Translations under genes and position numbers: made by a program
Part shown: piece by piece, positions 49,201 to 62,184 of the stretch
Layout: each line of letters begins with the position of its first letter
How positions within the stretch are numbered: position 1 is the first letter of the stretch
Assembly (NCBI RefSeq): GCF_000004075.3
Contig: NC_026660.2
Coordinates: 22,323,498 to 22,387,497, forward strand
DNA: 64,000 nt
Direction: 5' to 3'
Source of the DNA: Cucumis sativus
Taxonomy: Eukaryota; Streptophyta; Magnoliopsida; Cucurbitales; Cucurbitaceae
The notes under the pieces: generated by a model
Seen by the model: only the letters and a program-made list of their open reading frames with translations
Database searches by the model: none
What the model was told of the DNA's origin: nothing

Positions 49201-49930
49201 TACAACATTATACATTCACTTTTAAAAATATATATATATTCATACACCTTTTACGGATTCATGCATGTAGAGTAGGGTTATAATTGAAGTTTTCCAGAGA
49301 GAGAGAGAGAGAGAGGAAGAAGAAAAAGTTAATGGTAGCGTGCAGGCGATGAATTAAAGTGAAGGGAAGCAGTGAAGATTCTGATGGTCAGGGAGCAGAT
49401 TTGATGACAATCTCATTCCAATAATCCAAAACAAAACAAAACAAAACAAACAGACAATTTCTTATACACTCTCTCTCAGTCTCAACTCCTACTTTACTTT
49501 AACTTAACCTCCTCTCTTCTCATCCCTACCTTTTTTTTTTTCCTTTTTTCTTTTGCCGACGATTCAACTTCATTTTCACCCTAGTTTCCTACTAGCTCTA
49601 CTCGCTTACGAAACCTCTTCCAAAACCGATTCGATATTCGAAAATGGAACATACTAATTGCTTAATGTTTACGCGCGGGTGAGAAAGCGTACCTGGAAAG
49701 TACATTAATTAACCTCGCCGCTCGCCGGTGAGATCGAGACTTGGCGTTACAGATCGCGATGGAAATGAGGATCATGCGAGATGAGAAGTGGATCTGAAGA
49801 GGAGATTGTTACGGAATCGGAGAAATGTGGGGAGAAGGAAGGGATGTGTAGGGTTAGAGTGGGAGAGAGAGAATAGGTTTATGTAAATACGAGCGAATTG
49901 AAGTTTGATATAATTTTATCCCAAGCTTCT
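49200..49930 (-). promoter_or_regulatory. Promoter/leader-like island without a protein gene
   Basis: A GC-richer island in an AT-rich gap. On the minus strand a TATA-like AAATTATATC (about 49908-49917) is followed by a CT-rich leader-like stretch (49880-49790) and a good donor CTTTCCAG|GTACGC ending at 49693. The opposite strand also has a CT-rich stretch at 49480-49530 after a TATATATATAT at about 49229-49239. A (GA)n run lies at 49298-49314 and (AAAAC)n near 49426-49448. No open frame of 60 codons lies between 47941 and 53768 on either strand, so any transcript is probably non-coding or encodes a short peptide. Confidence 0.35.
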
Positions 49931-52900
49931 TCTTCTTATAAATGAATAATACTATTTTTTCTTTATGTATGTTGAAGTTAGAAGCGGCTTTTCAAGACTA
50001 TGATATTACGTTGAAAAGCGGGCACAATTTATTGTTAATCTCTTTGTTGTTTCTTCAAAACACATGTAGGTAAGAAAATCGAACCGAACCGTTTGAATGC
50101 TCCTACGTGTTAGCACGACTTGTAAATGTTTTACGACGTTCATAACATAGCTCTAATGATATAGCATGTGTTAGTAACGAAAATTTGTAGCTTTGTAGCT
50201 TGTATCTTCCGCTCCTACTTTCACTTGCTAAACAAAACAAGATTGTAATTCAACATTTATTTTGAAAAACAAAGAATTCAGTGGAAAGCAGAAGCAAATT
50301 CTACTTTTTCATAATATACAAAAACATGTTTTCTTCCATTTAAAGCATTCAAATTTATGTTTAGGTGTGAATTTGAAAATTCAATGTCTACAATTTCTGA
50401 AAAACAGAATTTAGAAATAACGAAAATAAAAATGAGCTATTTTGCTTGTTGTCTTTTTAAATCGTCTTTAAAACAAGCATACCAATCATGTTTTACGCTT
50501 TTTTATCGTACTTTTTGAATGTTGAAGACGAAAAAAAGAAATGAATCGCAAACAAAACAAGGCTTAAGATTTTAAGTTAGTGTATCTTTAGAGCTATGTG
50601 TGACCACGAACTTTGAACCAACCAAATTGTCGTCTATACTTCTACCAATTTTTCAGGAGAAGAGTCCAAAGGTGAAATTATCCAAATTAAGACGAACAAT
50701 ACTTGGTCACACAAACCTCAAATAAACTTCGATAGACTTTCCAATGTTATTCAAAAGCGGTATTTGTTTATGAAAACACTTTTCAAAAAGACAATAATAC
50801 AAAGAAACCAATAAATAAAAGCAGTATATGTATACACATACAGCTTATACAAGAAGAGAATAAAAATAAAACAAAAGCCTAAAAAATCAATCAAATGTCT
50901 TCCATAACACTTTATCAACAGTTGAAAAGTTCAGAGAAATTTCATAGAACACAAAACAAAAGAATAGCAAATAGTCAATTCAGCTACAGAAGAGAATAAT
51001 AGACTACGTTTAAAAGTTTATACAAAAGTCATTCACAAAGAGATGCAACATCAACCATTCATCATGCAATCGAATCCTTCAAACCCATATGCTTAAAACA
51101 AAAATATAGTCCTTGGATAATTTAATAAACATCGACTCTTTGACTACTAGTACATCCCAAAAGCTGTACGTTATTTTCACATCATCAAAATTGATTCGAT
51201 TAGTCTAAACAACTAAAACCCTAAATATCTGAAAGTCGAAAAACGGGTAATAATCAATAATACAGAAAGATTCTTCATCTTAATTAGGGAATAGAAGGCT
51301 AGAAATGAGTCAATTTTGCACTCAAACTAAGAGGTAACAAAAAAGGTAAGAAGATGGAAAAAGAATTCAGAGAAGCAAATATGGAATTCTTGTTTTTTTT
51401 TTGTTCATTCTTCCTTTCTTTAAGACTTTCACAAAGCTCTCATTTTAAGAGCAAAATAGTGTCTCAATCAAAAACGAAACAAATATAAACCCAATTCTTC
51501 TACTACAAACAAGAAAGAAAATAACTCAAAAACATACATAAAATCACACAAAACTTAACTATCATCACATCAGTACTTAAAAACTAATTCCAGTATCATA
51601 TAAATCAAATCTCAGACAACTACGATGCAACAAAAACTCAAAGCATCACAAATAACAAACTAAACATGGTAGAAATAACACGAAATGCAGATGCGTTACA
51701 GGCTGAAATTTCCATCAGACGAGCATTAAAAACGAGTAAGACCAAAGTAAACGATAGGCCTTGGCTAAGGGATGGAATGAAATTGATATCTAACCATATG
51801 ATATGAAACTGGTTGGCATCCTATGTTCAAGAGAGGAATTTTTAAAAACACAAAAAGGCTTACTCTCCAATTTTTTATTGAGTAGGCGAAATGTTTAGAC
51901 TAGCTAAACTGGGAAACACTGAACACACCAATAAATGGAAGCACCAAAGGCAATAAATACACACAAGAAATAAAATAAACAATAAAATGTAAAGGGAAGG
52001 GTATAATAAATGAGTCTTCAAAGCGAAGAGGAATATCTTTGAAAGCCTATAAATATAAATTCAAATAAATCAAGATCTAAAGGACCAAATAGTCAATAAT
52101 ATCTTATAGGTTTCATTGACACCGTGTATTGCATTGTCAAGAGAGATTAGTTAAGGTAAGCCTAACCCAACCCAAATACTGACAGATAAAGAGAAAAAAT
52201 AGCAATTCCTTGATAAATATTAGTTCTTCTATACTTCAAGAAAAATCTTCACCCCATGACTATATTAATATCCGAAACCAGAAATTCAGGAAAGATAATG
52301 CCACTATTTTATGCATGTACAAAATATAAAGAAATCACAAGTGGAACTGATCAATCAAATATTTAAACCTTAACTTAAAATAACTCCAAAAAAGAAAAAC
52401 AAATACTTATCCTCCCATTATGGAGCTTGGATTATTAAGCTTCCTAATCCATTAAGCGTGGCAGTGGCATCTCAATGCTCAAATACAGACAGAACAATCA
52501 GAATGTGCAGGTGTAGCAAATGTTAAGATTGTTCCCAAAGGTACCAACACTGGGAAAATACTTGAAGAAATCCAAGGAGAAAATCTATCCACTCCTTAGC
52601 ATTTAAAACAAGCGCAATGCAAGCATTCAATGTGAAGCCCACTTTATAATAATAAATGAATTAGGTCAACAATGGCAAGAAACAATGGATTATTCCAATT
52701 TTTTTATTTAAAACAAACAAAAAGGCTTACTCAGCATTTGTTCAAAGGACTGTTGCCCTATTAGCATCAGACAAAACAGATGCTAAAATGTCAACAATAA
52801 ATACACAACATGGTGTGCCAAATTAATTCTAAATCAATCATATATATAAAATCCATGTAAAAGTTTCAGCTAACGTGAGAAAGCAGATTTAATATCGTAT

Positions 52901-53880
52901 CTTCAAACAATATATACATGAAATGATAATGGCAATGATCCCAGCAAAATGGTATTGTAAACAAGGAAGCAAAATGGAAACAGGTGCACGAAAAACGAGA
53001 GAAACAGTAGATTATGAAGAGAGGGAAGAAAGATTAGTAGCCAGACTATAAAGTTTTCTAGGACATAAAACATAAACTTACAATCAATAAATCAAAATTG
53101 GACACAAAAGATATACAACAGAAGCAAGAATGAACAAGACATGTTAGTGGACTAAAAGAAGTGGAATAGTGAAGGCGAAAAAGACATCATTTTCAAAGTT
53201 ATCGTTTTCTCAAACATCTTATGATTGTGACACCTCAGCAGCCTTGAAAAAACCAAAGACTAAATCCATCACCGAACAATGAAATTCAGCATTTCCAGCT
53301 CCCGAAGAAGCGAACCAACCAAAAAGAAAAAGGCCAACCCAACAGAGGTTAGGAATATATTTCCATACCCATCAAGAGAAACCCCCACATGATTAAACTA
53401 GACTATTACAAGTTTTTTTAAACAAAAAAGCAGCTAGTATCAAATGAGATTGCTTTGAAAAACAAGAATTTGTTAGGCACATGAGTGAACAGTAAGAGCA
53501 CACAAGACAAATATGAACACAAGAGATAAGATGACTCACATCCCTATGATTTTCATTTAATTTTTAGCAATAAAATAAGCAACAAACACTGTAGATTTAG
53601 CATAGACAAGAAGATTTGTAAGTCAAGAAAAGAATAAGAAGCATGCAAGAACAGATACCAATCCTCATAACATATTCAAGAACAGATGCCCCCAGATTTG
53701 TAAATGACTCGATTCATTATGAAAGTTGCAAGATCAGAGTTGAGAGAAATTAGTTATACACAATCAGATTAGACATAAATAAAATGAGATTTTCTAAAGA
53801 TAAGATTGGTTAGTTCCCTTCCCATTGATTTGGGGAAGAATGTTGAACTGTTAAGAAAATCAGAATAATATATATATATA
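49931..53880. other. Long gap with minus-strand intron-like composition
   Basis: From about 50800 to 53870 the plus strand is strongly A-rich over T, meaning T-rich on the minus strand, as plant introns are in their sense direction. The GC content is a little above that of the plain spacers. No protein frame is visible. It could be a long intron or 3' part of a minus-strand non-coding transcript, or an extended LRP1 3' region. A less AT-rich block at 52410-52680 could be an exon of it. All of this is inference. Confidence 0.35.
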
Positions 53881-55174
53881 TCAACTAATTTGATTACCAT
53901 AATTTGATCCACCAAGAAAACCCGGGACGCCGCCGCTGCCGGAGCCGGCAGTATTGTAAACATCCGATGGATCAACAAGCGGGGAAGAAGATGAACCATT
54001 CCGATTATTCATGGTTCCACCGCCACCGCCACCGTCGCCTAAATGCAATTCTGATACATTAGGAAATCCGTCTCCTGCTTCAACGCCTTGATCGTACAAA
54101 AATCCTTTGAACACATGGCCCCCAATTTTCACCATCGCATGATACGCATACTCGTCGTCGCCGTCGTCCACAGCCGTCACTCTCACGCACTTGAACACCG
54201 CCTGTGCTCGTATTTGCCCCGGCAGTGCCTCTTTATTCCCAGCATCTGAACCAAAGCAAATTGAGGGAAAGAAAAATTAAACGCCGAAAATTGTTACGAA
54301 TCTGACAAACAAAATAGAGCAGAATCGACACACGTTCACTAGCCGAATGTTAGGCTCACGAAACCGATAGATAACAGATTGAAAGGCATTTCGACAGAAA
54401 CAAAAAATCGAAACCCTAAATTTGGAAGAATTTCCTTCTACCTTGATGACTGGAGCTCGTATCGAGGCTTCTCGGAGGAGTGGTGTTGGAAGTGGAGGTA
54501 TGAGAAGTCGTTTGCGAGGGAATTAGCCGGGGTTTCTTCGCGCCGGAGGTGGACGCGGAGGAGCCATCCGCGGCAGCGGTAGCAGTAACCGCCATAAGTT
54601 GCCGTTCTCTCCGTCGAGCAGCAGGAACCCACGTGCTCTTCACGTGAGTAGCACAATCGAACCCTCGACTTCTACAGCAAGTTCTACACCGTCTGTGACT
54701 ACAATCTTTCTTGGCTTGGTTACCACAGTCCTGACACGTCGTCGTCGCCGACGAAGACGAAGCCAAACCACCAGAACCCCCGATTCCACCACCGATTAAC
54801 TCGTTATTAGTACCGGAAACATGATCGAGAGAACCCGACGGCGTTTTCTTTAAATAATGTTGCGTCGATTGTTGAAACTGAATCCCTCCACCTCTGTTAC
54901 TACGATTACCGAAAAAATTCTCCTCCTCCACTCCAAGGCAGGGACCGGCGGTAAGTAGCGGAATAACCCCAACGCCTACACCAACGCCGAGAGCAGTGGC
55001 AGGATTGGAAACAGCGAGAGAATGAGGATCGGAGAGGAGATTAACATCGTGTTGTTGAGGATTTTGGTTGAAAGAAGAAGCCGGAGCAACGACGTAGACA
55101 TCACGAAGACCAACCATTCCCATCTCGGATCCAAAGCCGTAATTGAGAGAACGCTGAGCAGCAGCGGACCACAT
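53881..55174 (-). CDS. LRP1: SHI/STY-family transcription factor, LATERAL ROOT PRIMORDIUM 1-like
   Basis: Two exons, 55174-54442 and 54245-53881, join through CATCAAG|GTAGAA and GGTTCAG|ATGCTG to 365 aa. The start shown is the first in-frame ATG ([19 protein letters not shown]), followed by the LRP1-type stretch [17 protein letters not shown] and [17 protein letters not shown]-like zinc finger follows: [45 protein letters not shown]. Exon 2 carries the family IGGH dimerisation domain ([10 protein letters not shown] to [15 protein letters not shown]). SHI/STY/LRP1 proteins are plant-specific nuclear activators that bind ACTCTAC motifs and promote auxin synthesis (YUC genes) in roots, leaves and carpels (family knowledge). 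The open frame runs 52 codons upstream to a GTG at 55330 through family-like sequence (DDLSLGFN) but has no ATG there, so the true start is uncertain. Confidence 0.92.
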
Positions 55175-55975
55175 GGAGACAGGAGGTCCAGGAGGAGGTG
55201 CGGCGGAGGGAGCAGCATTGAAACCAAGAGAAAGATCATCAGGAGGAGCAGCACGGGCGGCTGAGGAAGAGGGTGCCGCCCAATCTGCAAAAGCGCCGGA
55301 ATCTGAAGGTAACCGCCTTGTAGTAGCCACAACTGAAGGTGGAGGATGGGGTTAAATATGGAAATATATATATATGTAAATATGTATATAAACAAAAAAA
55401 AATTAAATTTTGAAAGAATATATGAATAGAAATGGAGTTAAACTGAGATGGGGTTTGAAGGGAAAAAGATTTAGGGAGGTGGAACACAATCTATGTAGGT
55501 GTTATATGGGAAGTGGGGTCTTTCTCTGAATTTGTAGCAGAGAGATTTTGTAGACAGAAAAAGGGAGGGAAGAAGAGGGAGATTTTGTTTTTCTTCTTTC
55601 TTTTCCTTTTCCTTTTTTTAAAATTTTTTTTGTTCTTGAAGGGGATTTTATAATTTTGCTTCTGCTTCTGCTTCTGTTATGGCTGCTGCTGTTGCTTCTG
55701 CTTTGGGTTCTGAAGAGTGTGACAGAGAGTTTGGCTTTTAGGAGAAGCAGAGGGAAAGAAAAGAAAGTGGAGTTTTAATTAGGAGATTCATTTCTTTCCT
55801 TTCATTTTATCATCTTCTCCACCTTCCATTTCTTCTGCTTCTTCTTCTGCTTTTTTACAAAAATTAAAAACTAAAAATAATCCCTTTTTTTCTCTCTTTC
55901 TATTGTGAATATGTTTGCTAGAAAGAGAATATGAAAGTGGGGTTTTTCTCTCTCTCTCTCCAATAATAATACTCA
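55175..55975 (-). promoter_or_regulatory. LRP1 upstream frame, leader and proximal promoter
   Basis: Immediately 5' of the first ATG the frame stays open to 55330. A candidate acceptor (CATCCTCCACCTTCAG) ends at about 55333 and an in-frame stop lies a few codons above. Farther up, the minus strand is rich in CT, CAGAAG repeats and T-poor leader-like sequence (55500-55760), with a (TC)n run at 55947-55960 on the plus strand. This fits a long leader of several hundred bases, possibly with an intron. I cannot fix the transcription start. Confidence 0.4.
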
Positions 55976-57424
55976 CAATTGCTCGGAGGAAAATTAAGAG
56001 GGAAAAAAGCTTTAACTCTTGCTTAGATACAGTAGATTAAACTAATAATCTGTGAGTTAATTAGTGAGACTAATGACAAATTATAACTTCAATTATACTC
56101 CATGAGTGTTTTAGCTCGATTGGTAATTGGTACTTATAATTAGGGCTATTGATGAAGTTTTTATCAAGGTTTAAGAACTAAATTTTAATTATAAAATTAA
56201 GCAAGGAGTTGAGATAGGAAAATAAAAGAAAAAAGTCCGCTCATGACACGATGACTATTAGATAGTAATTATATTATCGACCTTTAAATTTACTAGTTTC
56301 ACAATTTAAAAACTTGAATGAGTGTTGCGAAAACTTATTATTTATTTTAAATATATATTTTTTATTTGAAGGGTTAGGGTTCAAATGATTGTGGCATTGA
56401 ATATAGGGTATTTGTGCTATTTATTTTCCCTCCTTCGAAAACACTTTTTTATTCTTAAACCATTAATATCTTTTTTATAATTATTTTGATTTTACTTCTG
56501 TGTTTTTCAAAATAATGTTTGTTTCTATTTTATGTAATATTTTTAATTATTAAAAATTAAAAAAAAAATAAAACAAACTAATTACACCCAACAAAACCAC
56601 TAAAATAAATTTTATTACATAATACTTCCTCAAATGTTTTATTTTTTACCAATTTTTAAATTAAATAAATGAAAATTATTGTAATTTTTTTCAATAAAAA
56701 AGTATAACAAAATTTAGTATAGACTTTGAAATCTCTTCTTGCTGTTGCTACTGCTAAAATAACTCATCAAATTCACATCCATTCTAATAAATTAGTTTGA
56801 AACAAAAAAAAATGTGTTTAAAATGATTTTGAGGTTCCCTAAAATCACTTTCAAAACACACTTAAGATCTACTCTTTTTCTCCTCCATAATTAATGCTTG
56901 ATTTCATGAAGTATGTTTCTTTTTTTATAATCGATTAAAAACAAATAAAATTATTTTCTATTTTAATTTGAAAAATTAACATGTATATATTGTTTTTTTA
57001 TATGAATCGAATTCATGATTTTTTTCACATTTTTATAGTCAAATAAATGTAATTGTGGATTTTTATAAAAAAAAAATTGTAATATGATACAAATTTTTTA
57101 AAAGAAAAAGTAAAAGTTGAATAAAAAATGGGCGCGTCATGGAGACGCACGTCGTGTAAGGGGGTGGTGAGAAATGAGAATGGAAGAAAGAGAAAGTTTA
57201 TAAAAAAAAAAAAAAGAGGTAGTCAGAAGAGCGGCTAAAGTCATCCCAAATCCTTCTCCTCTCTCCATTCATTCCATTTTATTATTTCTCCCAAACCCTA
57301 CATATGCTTTTTATTATTATTATTATTTATTTACTTTCTCTATTTATTTTTATTAAAAAAAACACGTTTTTAAATATACCAACAAAATTAAAACTATAAC
57401 AAAAATCATTCATAAGAAATTTAG

Positions 57425-57725
57425 GACGTGGATTTGGTATCATAATCTGTGTTTGGAGTTCGGGTTACTATAATTTATGAGAGGGTTAGTGTTATGATAT
57501 CATGATAGTACGCATTTCAGAAAAGAATTATGATAAGTAGTTTTATGATAGTATGTGTTTGGAGGAAGAATTATGAAATTAATGTTATGATAGTATATGT
57601 TTTAGGGAGGATTAGGGAACAAATGAAATAGTGAAAAAGAGAGAAAATAAGTATTATGGAAAACCTATCTTAAATCATTCCCACGAACAAGGAGCACTCC
57701 CTCGTAAACCTAAGGCCAAACACCC
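57425..57725. repeat. Dispersed repeat family B, copy 2 (divergent)
   Basis: TTATGATAGTATGTGTTTGG recurs in variants three times within this stretch, and the block ends with GGCCAAACACCCC, an inverted echo of GTGTTTGG. It shares these words with the copies at 22985 and 62185, but overall similarity looks weaker. Confidence 0.4.
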
Positions 57726-58047
57726 CATAAATTTTCTATAGTCATTCGACTTTTTTTTTACTATATTTTAAAAACGGTTATTTTTTTTTTTTGAGGATGA
57801 GTATGATAGACATAAATTATCTATCCATCATAGAAAAATATCACTGGAGACAAAAATCTATTACATTTTATTTTTTCATGAATTTTAAGGAATATGTGTT
57901 TGAGGCAGCGAGTACTAGGATTATATAACCACCGCTTGCTACGTGAAGCAAAAGGAATCAAGTTTGTAACTTTGAACTATATTCGCTACAAGTTTTATAT
58001 CGACTACCTTATGTTCATGTTAGCTTTAAAGTAAACAATAGGCTTGA

Positions 58048-58078
<31 letters not shown>

Positions 58079-58119
58079 TTTAAAATGATGTTCTAAATAC
58101 TAAGAAATTGATATTTTTA

Positions 58120-58225
58120 AATGTAGCAAAGTGAACTAAAATATTTACAAAACATAGTGTTCTATCAATGACAGATATATTGATAGAGTCTAAAATCTTA
58201 CTATATTTTGTTAATATTTTAATTT
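58120..58225. repeat. AT-rich foldback repeat (family A)
   Basis: TAGCAAAGTGAACTAAAATA and TTTACAAAACATAG are followed by TCTATCAATGACAGATATA and TTGATAGAGTCTAAAATC, then TTACTATATTTTGTTAATAT. This is the cleanest copy, and it shows the inverted arrangement around the TCTATCA/TGATAGA core. Confidence 0.6.
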
Positions 58226-61200
58226 GTCATTCATGACAATTTTTCTTAATGTTTTTTTTTTATACATTAAAAATCATATAATACTGGTTTTTAAAATATT
58301 TGCGTTCGATCCACTTTTAAAATGATCTAAATATCGTTGTCAAAGTTTAGGGATTGTGTTGTGTCACTCTTTTTTTCCCTAGAGTTTTAGAAATGATCAA
58401 TTAGGTCAATTTAAACGTATACATGTTTGAGTTGATCACGCTTATTTTTGTAATCTATCACATTTGTGTACATGATGTGATTCGTGTGGATAATTTTTTT
58501 CGTTCTAAGAGATTTTGGTTGTATTTTATTCAATGTATTTCACGTTTGAAAATCAATGCATGCAGCACTCTATTCGGTCAATCGTTTTATTGTCGTGCCA
58601 ACTTAGCCTAAATTTAATGAATAGGTCTTGTCACGTTAGTACTTTTGTCTTATACTACGTTGTTCATGTTGGTTGTTTTTTATGGTATTAAATGTTGTTT
58701 TAATTGAGTTTTCTCGAGGGGTTGGTATTATTGATATTTTTTACTTTAGGGGTGACTACAAAAATTAATTAAAATTGGTGTGAGAGAAAATTATTTGATA
58801 CATTTATGTGGCTAAATCATTTTAAACATTCTAACTTTTTTGTATTAAAATTCAATAATATAAATATGTGTGTATGACTAAAATATAATTAATTTAAATG
58901 GATACTCTCTGTTTGCAATTATTTAAATTTTAGAAACAAAATATCAATTTAATAAACTATTAAAAATATCTATATAAATCCAATCTTTTATAATTATAAA
59001 AAACTTACGGAGAAAACTAAAATTTTAGTCTCCAAATTTTCACGATTAAGTTTTAAAAATAGACATTTTTAGTCCTCACGTTTATAACAATAGAACTATT
59101 TGAAATTCGACTTTCTAAACGTACATTTTTAATCTCAGGCCCTAAAAAGTAGTAGGTTTACAATATCCTAAAAGTATTTTATGTTTGATTTTTTTAAAAA
59201 TATAAATTATGTTTAAATTATTTTAAAAATAGTTTAGGGAGAATATAAAGTTTTGTAAGTTATTTTTCTCATTTAAAATGTCATGTAATATTTTTAAATA
59301 AAGGTATAAAGTTATTTGAATAATATTTTAAACATAATTTTGAAAGGTGAGGACTAAAAAATTGTACATTTTAAAAACTCACTACTAAATACGAGTCTAT
59401 TCATATTTATTTTTAAAATTAAGAGACGAAATGAATATATCCATGGAAATGTTTTAACCATGATGATAATTTTTTTCAAATTTATATATAGTTAAAAAAT
59501 AAAGTGTAAAATATATAACTTGTTTGCCATTAAATTATTATAAATAAATATTTGTAAAAAGTATATTTAGAATTCACCATTGCACTGGACTATTTTACTT
59601 GTATAAGACTTTATTTATCTATAGAAGTATAAGTTAATACATTTTCTAGTAAAAAAATCTCTCGTATATAATCAAGCCACGGTAACTCTAACCACGGGTG
59701 GATCTATCAAGGGATTGAGACACGTGCTCCCATATTCCTGATTTTTGTATTTTAGAATTAATATTAAGAATGTAATTGCTATACTTAATTATTTTGAATG
59801 TAATTGTTATATTTGCAACTATCTATAATCCAAACATGCATAAGCCCAAAAGAAAAATTATGAGTTATATTTGTCAAAAGTTAATATATATTATAAGGGA
59901 ATCACATTCACATGTTTACATTAGTTTAAATAACATTTAAAATAAATAAATATATGTGTACCATTAAAAAGTATAGTCTCAATTCATTAAAGATATATTT
60001 GTCCATACAATGGATGTAGCCTATGGGGAAGAAATGATTTCACTTTCTCTTCTTACTAAAGGTATGATCATATAAAATGATAAAAATATCAATGTCTCAT
60101 TATTATAATCCATCTATAAATTCACACACTTTCCAATTTACACTAATCTTTTACTATTGCTATTTATTTAATACTAAAAAATAAAAATGTACTTTTAAAT
60201 GTTATGCCTTTTTGAATTTAGATCTATAATACTTAATATAACTCATGTTACTATTTTTAAAAATGTGACAAAATTTTTACTACATCTTCTCAAACAATAT
60301 TCAAATATACATATTGAGGATGAGTATGATAGACAGAAAAATTGAGTTGATCGGTCAAAATTGATTTAACCGAAGATAGTCGGTTGAAGATATAAGGACG
60401 GTTTAGTTGTTGTTGGTTTGAAAAAGTACAAGCAAACAACATTTATAAAAAGTTTCAAAGGTTTAAATTGACCAATCAACCAATCAATGATCGGTTTTTT
60501 GAATGTTTATTATTGAAATACCGAGTTCGACGGATTGATAATGACGATAACGTGTAAGAAATGGAAAGTGAAAGAGTAATTAAAATCGATAAAATGAAAA
60601 TTTGATGTAGGTAAAAAGTGAAAAAATGAAGAATGATAATGAGAGTAAATAGAGATTGTTGGAGAACGTGAAAGAGAAAGCTGAAAAGCTCTAATGACCT
60701 TAGCCGCACCTTTAGGGCCTTTGGCTTGGCTTTGGGGCCACGAATCTTCCTCTTCTCTTCTCCTTTATTCTCACTTCTCATCCTCATTTATTTACCTACT
60801 CCCTCTCTTCCACTTCTTTCATTTTTCAAATTTATATATATATACAAAATATACTATAGATCCAATCAGACCAGTAAGATATACATCTATAATAGTCTAT
60901 CTCGATCTATAATAGATAGATTATGATATTGTTTTGTAATTTTAGATAATTTTTTATTAAAGGAATTGTTATGTATAGAAAAAAAAACTATTTACAAAAT
61001 ATAGAAGAAAAAAAAAAAGAAATAGATACATAGATGGATTTTACTATATTTTGTTGCTTTTGGAAACGCTCTTTTTTTTTTATATATATTTTATGTTAAT
61101 TATTAAATGTTATCGTCTATTTTGTTTTATTTATTCGTTGTGTATATACTTTCACTACTTACAAAAAAGATGATTTTAATATAATCCTAATTATTTTCTC

Positions 61201-62009
61201 TTTTTTTTATCTCATTTATTTCGTCAAAATTTTACCATTGACACTTCACTTAATGAATTTTTTAAAATTTAATTATTAAGGAGCGTTAGGAAAAAGAAAA
61301 TTTACAATATCAAGACTCGTGTCACTACATTTTTTAAATTGTAAAAATATCAAATTTAAAAACAGATAATCCTCTATTAACTATTTGATATCATTAATTA
61401 CTTATCATATTTGTCATATGCACCATATGCAAAAAAAAAAAAAAAAAAAAGTTGTATAGACTGTCATTCTCTTCTAAATTTTATTATCATCAGATGCAAT
61501 TTCTCTTTTATCAAAGAGTTTAACTTAGTTTATAACTATCATTTTTCATTTATATTTTTCAATATTGAATGAACAAAAAAAAAAGAGAAAGAAAATCCCT
61601 CCCATCACTTTCAAACATATATGTAGAGCATCTTCAACTTTTTGAGAGATATGGTTGAATTCTTAATTTCTCCCAAGAATAATTTCACATTATTAAAGAA
61701 AACCAATGCTTCAAACTGGGTTTTCTTTTTCTTTTTTATTTCTTCTTCCATTTTATTCCAATATCTTTTCATGACCTAAGTTCTATATCATAGGTTTGAA
61801 TCAAACATTTCAATTTTTTTTATTAACCACACCCCTTTGCTATAAAATCCAAACTTAGCTTCAACTTTGTATTGTAAAATACCACAAACACTTCAAATTA
61901 ATGATCACTTTACCAAAACATAACATGAAAATCGATATAAATACATTTTCACAACATTTCATGTTAATTAATCAGTATGAAGAATCATTTTCAAAAAAAA
62001 AAAAAAATG

Positions 62010-62130
62010 AACCAAAATATAGCAAAATTTCAGACACGTCGTCTATCAATGTTTATATCATTGATAGACTCTTAGAACTAAAAGTTTTCTATATCGAATA
62101 AATATTTTCGACAATTTTGTCATTTACAAT
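62010..62130. repeat. AT-rich foldback repeat (family A)
   Basis: ACCAAAATATAGCAAAATTT is followed by GTCTATCAATG, a short loop, CATTGATAGAC and later AAATATTTTCGACAATTTTG. The GTCTATCAATG/CATTGATAGAC pair is a perfect inverted repeat. Confidence 0.6.
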
Positions 62131-62184
62131 AATTATCCTATTTTAAACACAATGTATCAATAACTCATTCTTTTTCTTTGTAAC

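Noticed and set aside
49640..49670. ATGGAACATACTA word resembling the start of plastid ndhF
   Set aside because: Similarity ends after about a dozen bases and no frame follows.
54976..55395. 139-codon minus-strand frame overlapping LRP1 exon 1
   Set aside because: Leu/Pro-rich shift-frame reading of the LRP1 coding sequence; the zinc-finger frame is the real one.
60476..60787. 103-codon minus-strand frame with a basic start and hydrophobic tail
   Set aside because: It lies in AT-rich DNA with a single GC-richer patch; the hydrophobic tail comes from T-rich sequence. No neighbour or motif supports it.
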